Shown one piece after another: positions 7,719 through 16,815 of a DNA stretch of 64,000 nucleotides (within the stretch, counting starts at the first letter, position 1; every line of letters begins with the position of its first letter). Made by a program: the position numbers and the translations under genes. The notes beneath the pieces were generated by a model, which did no database searches, was not told where the DNA came from, and was given only the letters and a program-made list of their open reading frames with translations. The DNA is from an uncultured Paracoccaceae bacterium (GTDB taxonomy: Bacteria > Pseudomonadota > Alphaproteobacteria > Rhodobacterales > Rhodobacteraceae): positions 1 through 64,000 of the forward strand of contig CANMFL010000003.1 of assembly GCA_947497185.1 (NCBI GenBank), written 5' to 3'.

Positions 7719-8997
7719 CTTCCCAACACCGCGGTTACGTCGGTTTTTCTGGCTCTACAAAACGCTCTGGACGCTTGGCCTGCCTTTTGCCATCGCCTAC
7801 CTGTTCTGGCGCGGACGCAGAGACCCGCTGTATCGCGGACACCTTGTCGAACGATTTGGGCGCTATCCATTAACCTTAAAAAATGCCGTTTGGGTACATG
7901 CCGTATCGCTCGGCGAATTGCGTTCGGCAGTTCCCTTGATCCAGCGCCTTTTGGCCGAAGGCGAAACCATCGTCACCACACATTTCACGCCAGCAGGTCG
8001 ACGTGAAGCAGAGCGTGTCTTTGCCAGTGAGATCGCCCAAGGCCGCGTCCGCGCCGTTTGGATTCCGCTAGAATTCAAATGGACGTTCCGCAAATTTTTC
8101 AAGGCGTTCACACCACGCTACGGGCTCGTGATGGAGATCGAAATTTGGCCCGAGATGATCCGTAGCGCCGCTGAAAACGGCGTCCCGTTATTCGCATGTA
8201 ACGCACAATACCCACACAAATCATTCACCCGAGATATCGAAAAATCAAAATGGCGACTCGATCTACACAAAGGGCTCGCGGGGGCTTTTGTAAAATCCGA
8301 CCTTCAGCGTGACCGCTTCGCTGCCGCCGATTGTCCTAACATTCATGTCACTGGCGAGCTGCGCTTCGATCAACCCGTCCCGCAGGAACAGGTCGCGCAG
8401 GGCGTCATCGCAAAAGCGAAAATCAACCGTCCCACGATCACAATCACCAGCGTCGTAAAGGGCGAGGACGACACCTACATCCAACTGATAAAATCGTCGC
8501 CTGAGCGTCTTTTTATCTATGTACCACGCGCACCAGAACGGTTTGAAGAAACCTACCAAATGCTCATGGATGCCGGCCTCAAGGTTGCGCGGCGTAGCGA
8601 TATCTTCGACGACAAATTAACCATAAATGACATGCCAAGTGTCGACGTTATTCTGGGCGATAGCATGGGCGAAATGTACTTTTACCTCGCCCTGTGCGAC
8701 GCCGCGATCATCGGCGGCAGCTTTGTTGAGAAGGGTGCGCACAACATTTCCGAACCACTCGCGTTAGGCAAGCCAGTCATCGTCGGCCCCCATACTTGGA
8801 CGATTGAGTTTCCAATCGTCGAGGCCCTCGCCGCAAACGCAGCCGTTCAAGTCACTGACAGCCAAGCACTTTTAACGCTCGTTAAGTCAGACAGCTTCCC
8901 GACAAAGCTTGCAGCAGAGGCATTTTTCAAAACCCAGGAAGGGGCCGTTAGCCGGACCCTTGATACAATCAAGATTGCGACGCAGCCGCTCGAATAG
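7711..8997 (+). CDS. waaA: 3-deoxy-D-manno-octulosonic acid transferase (KdtA/WaaA family), paralogue 2
   Basis: This 428-residue inner-membrane glycosyltransferase transfers Kdo from CMP-Kdo to lipid A. One N-terminal membrane segment (about 20-35) is followed by WVHAVSLGELRSAVP with the catalytic Glu, then MEIEIWPEMI near 146, and IGGSFVEKGAHNISEP near 334, all WaaA signatures. It overlaps paralogue 1 by eight bases. Its 3' end runs 29 bases into the convergent rpe gene. It looks closer to standard WaaA than its upstream neighbour, so I assign the housekeeping role here; the reverse assignment is possible. Confidence 0.8.
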   Translation: MTDFPTPRLRRFFWLYKTLWTLGLPFAIAYLFWRGRRDPLYRGHLVERFGRYPLTLKNAVWVHAVSLGELRSAVPLIQRLLAEGETIVTTHFTPAGRREAERVFASEIAQGRVRAVWIPLEFKWTFRKFFKAFTPRYGLVMEIEIWPEMIRSAAENGVPLFACNAQYPHKSFTRDIEKSKWRLDLHKGLAGAFVKSDLQRDRFAAADCPNIHVTGELRFDQPVPQEQVAQGVIAKAKINRPTITITSVVKGEDDTYIQLIKSSPERLFIYVPRAPERFEETYQMLMDAGLKVARRSDIFDDKLTINDMPSVDVILGDSMGEMYFYLALCDAAIIGGSFVEKGAHNISEPLALGKPVIVGPHTWTIEFPIVEALAANAAVQVTDSQALLTLVKSDSFPTKLAAEAFFKTQEGAVSRTLDTIKIATQPLE

Positions 8998-9652
8998 CGC
9001 GAATATTCTCGCCATAAGGCTTGGGATTGCTCACCGACCCGCCACGGAACACAGCAGAGCCCGCGACCAAAACGTCAGCGCCGGCCGCAGCCACCAATGG
9101 CGCGGTTGTCGGATCAACGCCGCCGTCGATTTCAATATGAATTGGGCGATCACCAATCATCGCACGCAGTTTTGCAATTTTCGCAGTCATATCGATAAAC
9201 TTTTGCCCACCAAATCCAGGGTTTACTGTCATCACGCAAACCAGATCGACCATATCCAACACATCCGCGACAGCCTCTGCCGGCGTACCAGGGTTCAGCG
9301 CAACACCCGCTTTACAGCCAAGCGAACGAATGTTCTGCAACGTCCGGTGGATATGCGGCCCCGCTTCAACATGCGCCGTGATAATATCAGCACCCGCTTC
9401 TGCGAACCCCTCGAGGCACGCATCGACTGGTGAAATCATCAAATGCACATCCATGACCGTTTTAATATGTGGCCGCAGCGCCTTGCAGGTTTGCGCCCCG
9501 AACGTGATCGCAGGCACGAAATGTCCGTCCATGACGTCAACATGAATCCAGTCGGCACCTTGCGACTCGACAGCCGCACATTCGGCGCCAAAGTTGGCAA
9601 AGTCAGATGCGAGAATAGAAGGTGCGATCTTGATGGAACGGTCAAAAGTCAT
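8969..9652 (-). CDS. rpe: Ribulose-phosphate 3-epimerase
   Basis: This 227-residue TIM-barrel enzyme interconverts ribulose 5-phosphate and xylulose 5-phosphate in the pentose phosphate pathway. IAPSILASDFANFG at 8-21, HVDVMDGHFVP at 37-47, and MTVNPGFGGQKF near 146 are family signatures with the metal-binding His and Asp. A second catalytic Asp lies in IEIDGGV. The gene is convergent with waaA and overlaps its end by 29 bases. The length is normal for the family. Confidence 0.93.
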   Translation of the reverse strand: MTFDRSIKIAPSILASDFANFGAECAAVESQGADWIHVDVMDGHFVPAITFGAQTCKALRPHIKTVMDVHLMISPVDACLEGFAEAGADIITAHVEAGPHIHRTLQNIRSLGCKAGVALNPGTPAEAVADVLDMVDLVCVMTVNPGFGGQKFIDMTAKIAKLRAMIGDRPIHIEIDGGVDPTTAPLVAAAGADVLVAGSAVFRGGSVSNPKPYGENIRAIRAAASQS

Positions 9653-9775
9653 GGCAATATCCGGTCTAAGTCAGGTTTCCACCGCCATAGACCGCCCAAC
9701 GCCAAATGTCATCGGTTCCGTTTGCGCAAACATCAAGAGGCTTTCCGCTTTCAAATGATCTGCTAGGCTCCTTTT

Positions 9776-10603
9776 ATGACACGCACCATGCGCCAGAAAT
9801 CGATTCTATTGGACGGGCAATCCGTTCATTTGACCCGAGCAACCGTTTTGCCGCGTCGGCCAAAGACGCTTCACACTCACGACTACGTCGAACTCTTTTG
9901 GGTTCAGAATGGTATTATCCGACATCATTCTGAAGATGGCGTTAACACGCTCTCAGAAGGTACGCTTGTTGTTGTGCCAAAAGGTAAAGCCCACGCCCTG
10001 CAAGGCAAAGGCGATCACGCGATGGTTGTGATGCTGTGTTTAGCGACGACATTAACCAATAATATTGCAAAGCGTCATACGCCTTGTGCACGCGTTGTGC
10101 ACGCATTGTGCATACGCGAATTTGCCCGTGATCCCCGCCAAATGGCCGCATTGAATCAGGCCGCGATGCGCCTCGAACGTAGCCCTTGCGACGCGCTTTC
10201 CGCCGAGGCATTTTTACTGCCTTTGCTCGTCGATTTACTGGATGAACCCGACTTCACCGACGCCCCGCCATGGCTATCCAAGGCGTATTCCGACGCGCAA
10301 GATCCCGCTATTTTCCGTGAGGGCGCTGCCGGATTTGTCGCGCTGACGGGCAAGGCGCACCCCCATGTGAGCCGGACCATGAAACAACACAGCGGTCAGA
10401 CACCTGTTCAATATATCAATGACTTACGCATGAATTACGCCGCCAGAGCCTTGACCGGATCCAGTGACGCGCTGCCCGAGATTGCCACGGATATAGGGCT
10501 GCAAAACATGTCCCATTTTCACAAATTATTCCGCGCAAAGTTCGGCGTCACCCCCGCCCAATTCCGCGCTGACAAGCAACGTAACGTCGTTCAACCCGAA
10601 TAG
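9776..10603 (+). CDS. AraC family transcriptional regulator
   Basis: A 275-residue regulator with an N-terminal cupin-like sensor (LHTHDYVELFWV near 35-46 and VVPKGKAHAL near 67) and a C-terminal AraC-type double helix-turn-helix (about 190-265, including the second-helix signature IGLQNMSHFHKLFRAKFG). It is divergent from rpe and lies 73 bases before deoC on the same strand, so control of the deoC/aldehyde dehydrogenase pair is plausible but not shown. The gene contains, in coding sequence at 10086-10113, a triple GTGCAC motif that recurs outside genes at 62446. Confidence 0.85.
   Translation: MTRTMRQKSILLDGQSVHLTRATVLPRRPKTLHTHDYVELFWVQNGIIRHHSEDGVNTLSEGTLVVVPKGKAHALQGKGDHAMVVMLCLATTLTNNIAKRHTPCARVVHALCIREFARDPRQMAALNQAAMRLERSPCDALSAEAFLLPLLVDLLDEPDFTDAPPWLSKAYSDAQDPAIFREGAAGFVALTGKAHPHVSRTMKQHSGQTPVQYINDLRMNYAARALTGSSDALPEIATDIGLQNMSHFHKLFRAKFGVTPAQFRADKQRNVVQPE
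10086..10113. repeat. Phased triple GTGCAC motif, copy 1 (inside a gene)
   Basis: GTGCAC at 10086 and 10097 and GTGCAT at 10108, spaced by 11 bases, lie in the coding sequence of the AraC-type regulator (residues about 104-112). The match with 62446-62473 is far better than expected for two unrelated places. Confidence 0.55.
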
Positions 10604-10605
10604 CA

Positions 10606-10623
10606 TTTGACCGAACGGTCAAA
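10606..10623. promoter_or_regulatory. TetR-type palindromic operator before deoC
   Basis: TTGACCGAACGGTCAA forms a perfect inverted repeat (seven-base arms, two-base centre, extended by one T/A pair to 18 bases). It lies between the AraC-type gene stop and the deoC start. Such CCG-nn-CGG palindromes flanked by TTGA/TCAA are typical TetR-family sites. No TetR gene is in the window, so the repressor must be elsewhere. Confidence 0.6.
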
Positions 10624-10676
10624 ACTTGCCAAGACAGACCCTTCATGCAACCTTCGCATGACGCATCGGAGGCACT

Positions 10677-11672
10677 ATGCAGACCCTCACCAAAACATCG
10701 ACGACAGCCGACCAACTTCCGCAGGTTCACGAACAGCGAAACGACGGAATACCGCTTGATTTAGAATGGGTTAAGGCAGTCCAAGCCAACACATCCGCGA
10801 TAGAACGCAGGGCTGCAACATTGCCCGGACGGCGGTCCGTGAAGAAGGATTATCAAGCCGCTTGGTTATGCAAAGCCATCAGCGTCATGGACCTGACAAC
10901 CTTGGCCGGCGATGACACCCAAGAACGCGTTAAGCGCTTGTGCGCAAAGGCAAAACAGCCTGTGTCACCAGCGCTTTTGACGCAGCTTGGCATGGAAGGT
11001 CTGACCACAGGCGCCGTCTGCGTTTACCACGATATGGTCGAAACCGCGGTCAAAGCGCTGGAAGGAACAACCATTCCCGTCGCCGCCGTTTCCACAGGTT
11101 TCCCAGCGGGTCTTTCCCCATTCCATCTGCGTATCCAAGAAATCCGCGAAAGCGTCGATGCGGGCGCTTCTGAAATCGACATCGTGATCAGCCGCCGCCA
11201 CGTTCTGAACGGCAGTTGGCAAGCGCTTTATGACGAAATGGCCGAGATGCGCGAAGCCTGTGGCGACGCCCACATCAAAGCCATCCTCGCCACGGGCGAA
11301 CTGGGCACATTGCGCAATGTGGCGCGCGCTAGCCTTGTTTGCATGATGGCTGGCGCTGACTTCATTAAAACATCAACAGGTAAAGAACCCGTCAACGCGA
11401 CCTTACCTGTGACCTTAACCATGATCCGCGCAATTCGCGCCTATCAGGAACGCACAGGCATCAAAGTCGGCTACAAGCCAGCGGGCGGTATATCAAAGGC
11501 CAAAGACGCACTGGTCTACCTCGCCATGATCAAAGACGAACTTGGTGACCGCTGGCTGCAACCTGACCTTTTCCGCTTTGGCGCGTCTTCGCTTTTGGGC
11601 GACATAGAACGTCAACTCGAACACCATGTGACCGGCGCATATTCCGCCCAGCACCGCCACCCGATTGGATAA
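10677..11672 (+). CDS. deoC: Deoxyribose-phosphate aldolase
   Basis: This 331-residue class I aldolase splits 2-deoxyribose 5-phosphate into glyceraldehyde 3-phosphate and acetaldehyde. The Schiff-base lysine is Lys231 in GADFIKTSTGK and the second catalytic lysine is Lys267 in VGYKPAGGI. The protein is about 100 residues longer than E. coli DeoC at the N-terminus, as in the eukaryotic-like group found in Rhodobacterales. The aldehyde dehydrogenase gene follows after three bases, which fits oxidation of the acetaldehyde released. A TetR-type palindrome precedes it. Confidence 0.93.
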   Translation: MQTLTKTSTTADQLPQVHEQRNDGIPLDLEWVKAVQANTSAIERRAATLPGRRSVKKDYQAAWLCKAISVMDLTTLAGDDTQERVKRLCAKAKQPVSPALLTQLGMEGLTTGAVCVYHDMVETAVKALEGTTIPVAAVSTGFPAGLSPFHLRIQEIRESVDAGASEIDIVISRRHVLNGSWQALYDEMAEMREACGDAHIKAILATGELGTLRNVARASLVCMMAGADFIKTSTGKEPVNATLPVTLTMIRAIRAYQERTGIKVGYKPAGGISKAKDALVYLAMIKDELGDRWLQPDLFRFGASSLLGDIERQLEHHVTGAYSAQHRHPIG

Positions 11673-11675
11673 GCC

Positions 11676-13973
11676 ATGACCATCAAAGAGATTTTTGACA
11701 CTATGGACTACGGCCCTGCCCCCGAATCCTCTGCCGAAGCGTTGCAATGGCTGTCTGACAAAGGCGGGATCGCGGGCCACTATATCAATGGTAAATGGGG
11801 CGCGTTGCGCGACGACTTCGCGTCCAACAATCCCGCAACAGGCGAACGCCTCGCTGGTGTCACCAAAGGCACCGCAGACGAGGTAAACGAGGCCGTCAAA
11901 GCCGCGCGAAAGGCACAACCTGCTTGGGCCAAAGACGGCCATAAACGCGCGCGTGTTCTCTACGCAATCGCTCGCCTGATGCAGAAACATGCGCGACTGC
12001 TCGCTGTGATGGAAGTCCTCGATAACGGCAAACCGATCCGCGAAGCGCGCGACATCGACGTGCCGCTTGCGATCCGTCACTTCTACCATCACGCGGGCTT
12101 CGCCCAATTGATGGACGACGAATTACCAGACCGCGAGCCATTAGGCGTCTGCGGCCAGATCATTCCTTGGAATTTCCCGCTGCTGATGCTGGCATGGAAA
12201 ATCGCGCCAGCCTTGGCGATGGGCAACACTGTCGTTCTGAAACCTGCAGAATACACCTCCCTGTCCGCGATGGTTTTCGCGGATATCTGCACCCAAGCTG
12301 GTGTGCCGCCGGGCGTGGTCAACATCGTCACGGGCGATGGCGAAACCGGCACCGCCTTGGTGAATGCAGACGTCGATAAAATCGCCTTTACGGGCTCAAC
12401 TGCTGTAGGTCGGATCATCCGCGAACAGACTGCTGGCACCGGAAAAGCGCTATCTTTAGAACTGGGCGGCAAGTCACCTTACATCGTGTTCGACGACGCC
12501 GACATCGATTCAGCCGTCGAAGGTTTGGTCGATGCAATCTGGTTCAACCAAGGCCAGGTTTGCTGCGCAGGCTCGCGACTATTGGTACAAGAAACCATCG
12601 CAGACACCTTCTACGCAAAGCTAAAAACCCGCATGGCGGGTCTGCGTATCGGCAACCCATTGGACAAATGCATCGATATCGGCGCAATCGTGGACCCCGT
12701 GCAACTGACGCAAATCACTAAGATGGTCAGCGAAAACACCGACGGCGAAACGTTCCAAACGGCGGCCCCCGATGGGTGCTTCTACCCACCGACCTTAATC
12801 ACCGGATTGTCCCCCGCATCATCGTTAATGCAAGAGGAAATCTTTGGCCCGGTTTTGGCTGCGACCACGTTCCGCACACCTTCCGAAGCAGTGGAAATCG
12901 CGAACAACACGCGTTACGGTTTAGCCGCATCCGTCTGGTCAGAGAACATCAATCTCGCCCTTGATATCGCGCCGAAACTGGCCGCTGGTATCGTCTGGAT
13001 CAACGGCACAAACATGATGGACGCAGCCGCAGGCTTTGGCGGAGTGCGCGAAAGTGGCTTTGGACGCGAAGGCGGCTGGGAAGGCCTGAGCGGCTACACC
13101 AAACCGAAAACCAGCACGAAACCCGTCAAACCAATCGCAGCTTTCACAGGCACAGATGCACCCTCCGACCCGCTCGACCGCACGGCAAAACTCTACATCG
13201 GCGGCAAACAATCCCGCCCCGATGGTGGCTACTCGCAGGCAATATTTGGCCCCAAAGGCGCACGCCTCGGTGATGTATCCACTGCCAACCGCAAAGATCT
13301 GCGCAATGCCGTCGAAGCGATGAACGCAGCCAAAGGCTGGTCCAAAACAACCGGCCACCTGCGGGCGCAAATCCTTTATTATATTGCTGAAAACCTGTTC
13401 GCACGCGCCGACGAATTTGCGAATAGCATCAAAGCGATGACCGGTAAATCGGGCACATCCGAAGTCGATGCCTCGATCCAAGCCCTATTCTCAGCCGCCG
13501 CGTGGGCCGACAAATATGACGGTCAGGTGCATGGCGTGCCTGTCCGCGGCGTCGCACTTGCGATGAAAGAACCAGTTGGCAAAATCGGCGTGCTTTGCGA
13601 CGACACACCGCTGCTCGGCTTGGTCCAAGCGATGGCGCCCGCAATCGCGATGGGCAACCGCGTGACACTGCTGGCCAGCCAGCCCTTCCCTCTCGCGGCG
13701 ACAGACTTTTACCAAGTTTTGGAAACCTCTGACGTACCAGCGGGCGTGGTGAATATCCTCACCGGCGACCATGCTGAAATCGCGCCGCATATGGCCAAAC
13801 ACATGGACATCGACGCCGTCTGGTCATTCTCGCCGCTTGATCTCGCAAAACAAGTTGAGATGGGCAGCGCTACAAACATCAAACGAACGTGGATCACGCA
13901 GAACCCGACCACCAAAGAAGCCCTACTTCACGCCACAGAAGTCAAAAACATCTGGGTGCCTTACGGCGAATAA
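11676..13973 (+). CDS. Tandem-domain aldehyde dehydrogenase (second domain degenerate)
   Basis: This 765-residue protein has two aldehyde dehydrogenase modules. The first (about 40-490) is complete: the general base Glu262 is in LELGGKSPY and the catalytic Cys is 296 or 297 in NQGQVCCAGSR. The second (about 500-765) keeps the cofactor-domain outline (MAPAIAMGNRVTLLAS, DVPAGVVNILTGD) but ends before a catalytic cysteine region, so it looks inactive and is probably structural. It starts three bases after deoC. The likely role is NAD-dependent oxidation of acetaldehyde or a related aldehyde from deoxynucleoside breakdown. Confidence 0.88.
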   Translation: MTIKEIFDTMDYGPAPESSAEALQWLSDKGGIAGHYINGKWGALRDDFASNNPATGERLAGVTKGTADEVNEAVKAARKAQPAWAKDGHKRARVLYAIARLMQKHARLLAVMEVLDNGKPIREARDIDVPLAIRHFYHHAGFAQLMDDELPDREPLGVCGQIIPWNFPLLMLAWKIAPALAMGNTVVLKPAEYTSLSAMVFADICTQAGVPPGVVNIVTGDGETGTALVNADVDKIAFTGSTAVGRIIREQTAGTGKALSLELGGKSPYIVFDDADIDSAVEGLVDAIWFNQGQVCCAGSRLLVQETIADTFYAKLKTRMAGLRIGNPLDKCIDIGAIVDPVQLTQITKMVSENTDGETFQTAAPDGCFYPPTLITGLSPASSLMQEEIFGPVLAATTFRTPSEAVEIANNTRYGLAASVWSENINLALDIAPKLAAGIVWINGTNMMDAAAGFGGVRESGFGREGGWEGLSGYTKPKTSTKPVKPIAAFTGTDAPSDPLDRTAKLYIGGKQSRPDGGYSQAIFGPKGARLGDVSTANRKDLRNAVEAMNAAKGWSKTTGHLRAQILYYIAENLFARADEFANSIKAMTGKSGTSEVDASIQALFSAAAWADKYDGQVHGVPVRGVALAMKEPVGKIGVLCDDTPLLGLVQAMAPAIAMGNRVTLLASQPFPLAATDFYQVLETSDVPAGVVNILTGDHAEIAPHMAKHMDIDAVWSFSPLDLAKQVEMGSATNIKRTWITQNPTTKEALLHATEVKNIWVPYGE

Positions 13974-13980
13974 CCAGGGC

Positions 13981-14042
13981 CTCTTTGACTTTTTCTAAAT
14001 CCTGGGGGACGACGCGGAACGCGGCGGGGGGCAAAGCCCCCC
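13981..14042 (+). repeat. Dispersed intergenic repeat, family A, copy 1
   Basis: CTTTGACTTTTTCTAAATCC followed by TGGGGG and, after a variable spacer, the hairpin GGGGGGC-AAA-GCCCCCC at 14026-14042. It begins just after the aldehyde dehydrogenase stop. Near-identical arms occur at 63830, and inverted at 38866, 42871 and 50741. Confidence 0.65.
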
Positions 14043-14078
14043 AACCCATTATGTCGTAGGCGTCAGCCTACATTTGGA

Positions 14079-14777
14079 TCAACGCTGGTTGTCTTTGGAC
14101 CGCCATGTGTTCATCCAACGCCGCATGCGACCTTGGCGTTCTGCGACACCGGCTTGCACTTCATCCAACCGATGTCCCGCACTATCCAGCATTGGATCGA
14201 CCGACCGTTCCCGTAACTGCATCCACATCGCGCGAACGAAAAAGAACCCGAGAATCAGTGCAATAAAGAAGAAGATATTGAACCACGGCGTGACCTGATG
14301 ATCAGGGCCAGTGGCCGGTTTCACGTCAACCGCATTCGGGAAGATCGACAGAAACGGAATTCGCCAGCCGTAGTTCGTCACGACAGACCAATTACCGCCT
14401 TCTGATGTCTCCTCACGCCGCGCAAGGCTGGCTGCCTCGGCTTGCAAGTTCGAGCTGTCAAACTTGAAGTATGGCGGCCAGATCCAGCCCGTATCCTCGT
14501 TGCGGTAGACCATCACGCCCGTGGAATCCCGTGCAATCAAGCCAAACAGAAACGTCTTTTTCCGGTCCGCATAGATATAGAAAATATCGCGGTTTTCCAT
14601 CACAGCGCTGCCGCTATCCTGTTGCGCATAAAACCATTTGTTAAACCCGCCAAAGTCGGTCCGCTTGGTCTCGACCTGCGTGATCTGAACGACATCGTGC
14701 TGCGGAAGGACGTAATGGAAAAATGACCCAAGGATCAGAAACAAAACGACACGAAAGATGATACGGAGACGGCGCAT
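14079..14777 (-). CDS. DUF1523 family membrane protein
   Basis: A 232-residue protein with an N-terminal membrane segment (about 5-22, followed by FHYVLPQHDVVQI) and a second near 163-186 (NIFFFIALILGFFFV), leaving a central extracytoplasmic domain with WIWPPYFKF. This matches my recollection of DUF1523, a family without known function. I chose ATG 14777 because GAGG lies seven bases upstream; a TTG at 14789 is also in frame. It is the last gene of an eight-gene minus-strand run that includes an AAA+ ATPase, which suggests it is an envelope component of that system. Confidence 0.7.
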   Translation of the reverse strand: MRRLRIIFRVVLFLILGSFFHYVLPQHDVVQITQVETKRTDFGGFNKWFYAQQDSGSAVMENRDIFYIYADRKKTFLFGLIARDSTGVMVYRNEDTGWIWPPYFKFDSSNLQAEAASLARREETSEGGNWSVVTNYGWRIPFLSIFPNAVDVKPATGPDHQVTPWFNIFFFIALILGFFFVRAMWMQLRERSVDPMLDSAGHRLDEVQAGVAERQGRMRRWMNTWRSKDNQR

Positions 14778-14785
14778 ATTAGACC

Positions 14786-15052
14786 TCAATTCGCGTTAAT
14801 TACATAAATGATCGCTGCCACAATGGCGGGTGGGATCACAAAGACAAGGGCGATTAGCTTAGGACGAAAGCTGTTATTATACGACTTCACGCCGTTTTCA
14901 ACGAACTCGCGGCGCGTCATATTCGCAATCGGATTTTCGTCGTATTGCTCTTCGAGCTTTTCGCGACGGACAGAGCGTGAATACACTGAAATCGAGAGAT
15001 AAATCACCCCAAGGCCGATAAATCCGAACACAACAAGCCTGACAAATCCCAT
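14786..15052 (-). CDS. Small two-helix membrane protein of the AAA+ cluster
   Basis: This 88-residue protein has two predicted membrane helices, at about 3-22 and 63-84, joined by a charged cytoplasmic or periplasmic loop rich in Arg and Glu. I do not recognise a family. It starts three bases after the stop of the 463-residue gene and ends eight bases before the DUF1523 start, so it is cotranscribed with both. Confidence 0.7.
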   Translation of the reverse strand: MGFVRLVVFGFIGLGVIYLSISVYSRSVRREKLEEQYDENPIANMTRREFVENGVKSYNNSFRPKLIALVFVIPPAIVAAIIYVINAN

Positions 15053-15055
15053 CGT

Positions 15056-16447
15056 TTATTTTCCTCCGATGCGGCCCCAAGGGCCAACACGTTCTATCAC
15101 GTCATGGCGGATTTCATAGCCACCATTGTTTGTCCACGGACCTGTGGGCCGCGCGGGGGCAGCAACCGGTTCCTCCATCGTGGCCTCGTGGCCAAACAGC
15201 GCCTCGCGCGTGCCTGCCTTATCCACCTGATATTCGCGCACCAGAAAATCGACGACATAGGACCGTTTTTCGTCCGACCAACCCGCGTATGTTTTGTAAA
15301 ATGCCTCTTTGTGGCAGATGAACAATTGACGAATATCTAGTGGTGACAACTCGGCCAGCAGCATATTCACAAGATCAGCATCCGCGTGATCTTTCGCCCG
15401 CAGCGTGTAGAAATAAGCTGGATGATCTGCTGATATCTTAGGCCACGGACCGCCCTCTTCTGCCCACCGTGCAAGCGCCGCGAGCCCCTGCCATGCCTCT
15501 GGCAGCAACGTCGCATAACGCCGCCCAAGCGCGCGTAGATCGCGACGCGTGGCCCCTGTCAGGTCCTCGCCCATCGTTGACGCGACCTCTGCCACCATGA
15601 AATCCATCTTTTGATGCAGAACCGCTGCGGCATCGACGCCGCGGGCTTTGACAATCGGTTCGGCCAAATCGTTCAGCTGCAAGAATTTCGCGATCCCGCG
15701 CCGTTCCTCGAAATCAAATTCGAACGCGATTGGCAGGTCCTTCAACGCAGATTTGTCGCCGTGAATAATCGCTGCCGGATGCTCGACCCCGCGAAAGATA
15801 TAAATACCACCGAAATGCGCGGTCCAGAAATTGTCTTGTCCAAACTCGGCAGAGGCAAGCGTCACCGGATTGCGCGTCACGTCGCCCGTTTTCTTGGCCA
15901 ATGTGATCATGCTACCGATCAAAACATCATCGAACCACGCATCCGGTTTTGTTTTGAATTCCGAGATCATATCGCGCAGCTTTTTAGCTGTGGCGACCGT
16001 GCCTTTGGTCGTGTCCGCCTCAACCGTCACCTTGCGGATGTCGAACAATTTGCGTGGCGTATCAACATCATAGACAGAGTTCACCAATTCACCTGCCACA
16101 GCGTCGCGTGTGGTCAGCGCAAATAGCTCGGCTTCATTATCTTGGATAAATTGCTTGAGTATACCACGCGACGTCGAGAATTTGGCATTCAACAAAGGCG
16201 CTGTCTTCTGATCGGTCGTCAGTAAAATAAACTGACGGTTCACACCTGCATGATTAAGATATTGATCGTCGCCCAATTCATCCCCCACCTCAGGGGAATA
16301 TCCCGAAATGTCGATGTGAAATTCAGCCAGCGCCGTTTCGCGCCGCGTCAGATGCTGCAGCGCACGGTTGTACCGCTCGACCAAAATCGGGCTATCAACG
16401 CGGATCAGGTTGCCAAACATCAGGCCGTTTTCGATTAGTCTATGCAT
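15056..16447 (-). CDS. Conserved hypothetical protein, DUF6638-like
   Basis: A 463-residue protein without membrane segments or signal peptide. It is mostly alpha/beta with an Ala- and Pro-rich tail (about 425-450). I believe it belongs to DUF6638, but this is memory, not a search. No catalytic motif is evident; an FHIDISGYSPEVGDE stretch occurs near 43-57 and DRSALKDLP-like loops mid-protein. It lies 23 bases after the three-helix membrane protein gene and three bases before the small two-helix one, in the AAA+ cluster, and may be a substrate-binding or adaptor partner of the ATPase. Confidence 0.65.
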   Translation of the reverse strand: MHRLIENGLMFGNLIRVDSPILVERYNRALQHLTRRETALAEFHIDISGYSPEVGDELGDDQYLNHAGVNRQFILLTTDQKTAPLLNAKFSTSRGILKQFIQDNEAELFALTTRDAVAGELVNSVYDVDTPRKLFDIRKVTVEADTTKGTVATAKKLRDMISEFKTKPDAWFDDVLIGSMITLAKKTGDVTRNPVTLASAEFGQDNFWTAHFGGIYIFRGVEHPAAIIHGDKSALKDLPIAFEFDFEERRGIAKFLQLNDLAEPIVKARGVDAAAVLHQKMDFMVAEVASTMGEDLTGATRRDLRALGRRYATLLPEAWQGLAALARWAEEGGPWPKISADHPAYFYTLRAKDHADADLVNMLLAELSPLDIRQLFICHKEAFYKTYAGWSDEKRSYVVDFLVREYQVDKAGTREALFGHEATMEEPVAAPARPTGPWTNNGGYEIRHDVIERVGPWGRIGGK

Positions 16448-16470
16448 CGGTCATTCCATCATCTCGCAAC

Positions 16471-16815
16471 TTACCATTCCACCGACGTCCATGTGCGCGG
16501 CAGACCCGCTATCGACAGCACCATAATCGGTGCCCATATGATCCCTGCTGACACAGATAATCTGAGTAAAAACATCACATTATCGCCAAAACTTGCTTGG
16601 GTGAACAACGACAAGGTAGCACCTTGGGCCAAGTAGAGGAAAACGAACAGGCCGCTGGTGATGACGACCATGATAAGCACCGACAGGATCGATAGAACCA
16701 AAAGCGGTTTTACCCCTTCGGGCATCACGGTGGATAGTAATTTGGGCACAAGCCAGCCCACCAGCGCCAAGAAAAGCGCCGGAAAGACGAGGCTTGTGCT
16801 CAATACATCTGCCAT
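16471..16815 (-). CDS. Three-helix membrane protein of the AAA+ cluster
   Basis: A 114-residue integral membrane protein with helices at about 5-28, 36-62 and 80-103. I do not recognise a family. Its ATG overlaps the stop of the AAA+ ATPase gene by one base (TAATG), a sign of translational coupling, so the two products are probably made in fixed ratio and may interact. Confidence 0.7.
   Translation of the reverse strand: MADVLSTSLVFPALFLALVGWLVPKLLSTVMPEGVKPLLVLSILSVLIMVVITSGLFVFLYLAQGATLSLFTQASFGDNVMFLLRLSVSAGIIWAPIMVLSIAGLPRTWTSVEW

Noticed and set aside
8969..8997. Frameshift or sequencing error at the waaA/rpe overlap
   Set aside because: Both proteins have normal C-termini for their families; a 29-base convergent overlap is unusual but acceptable.
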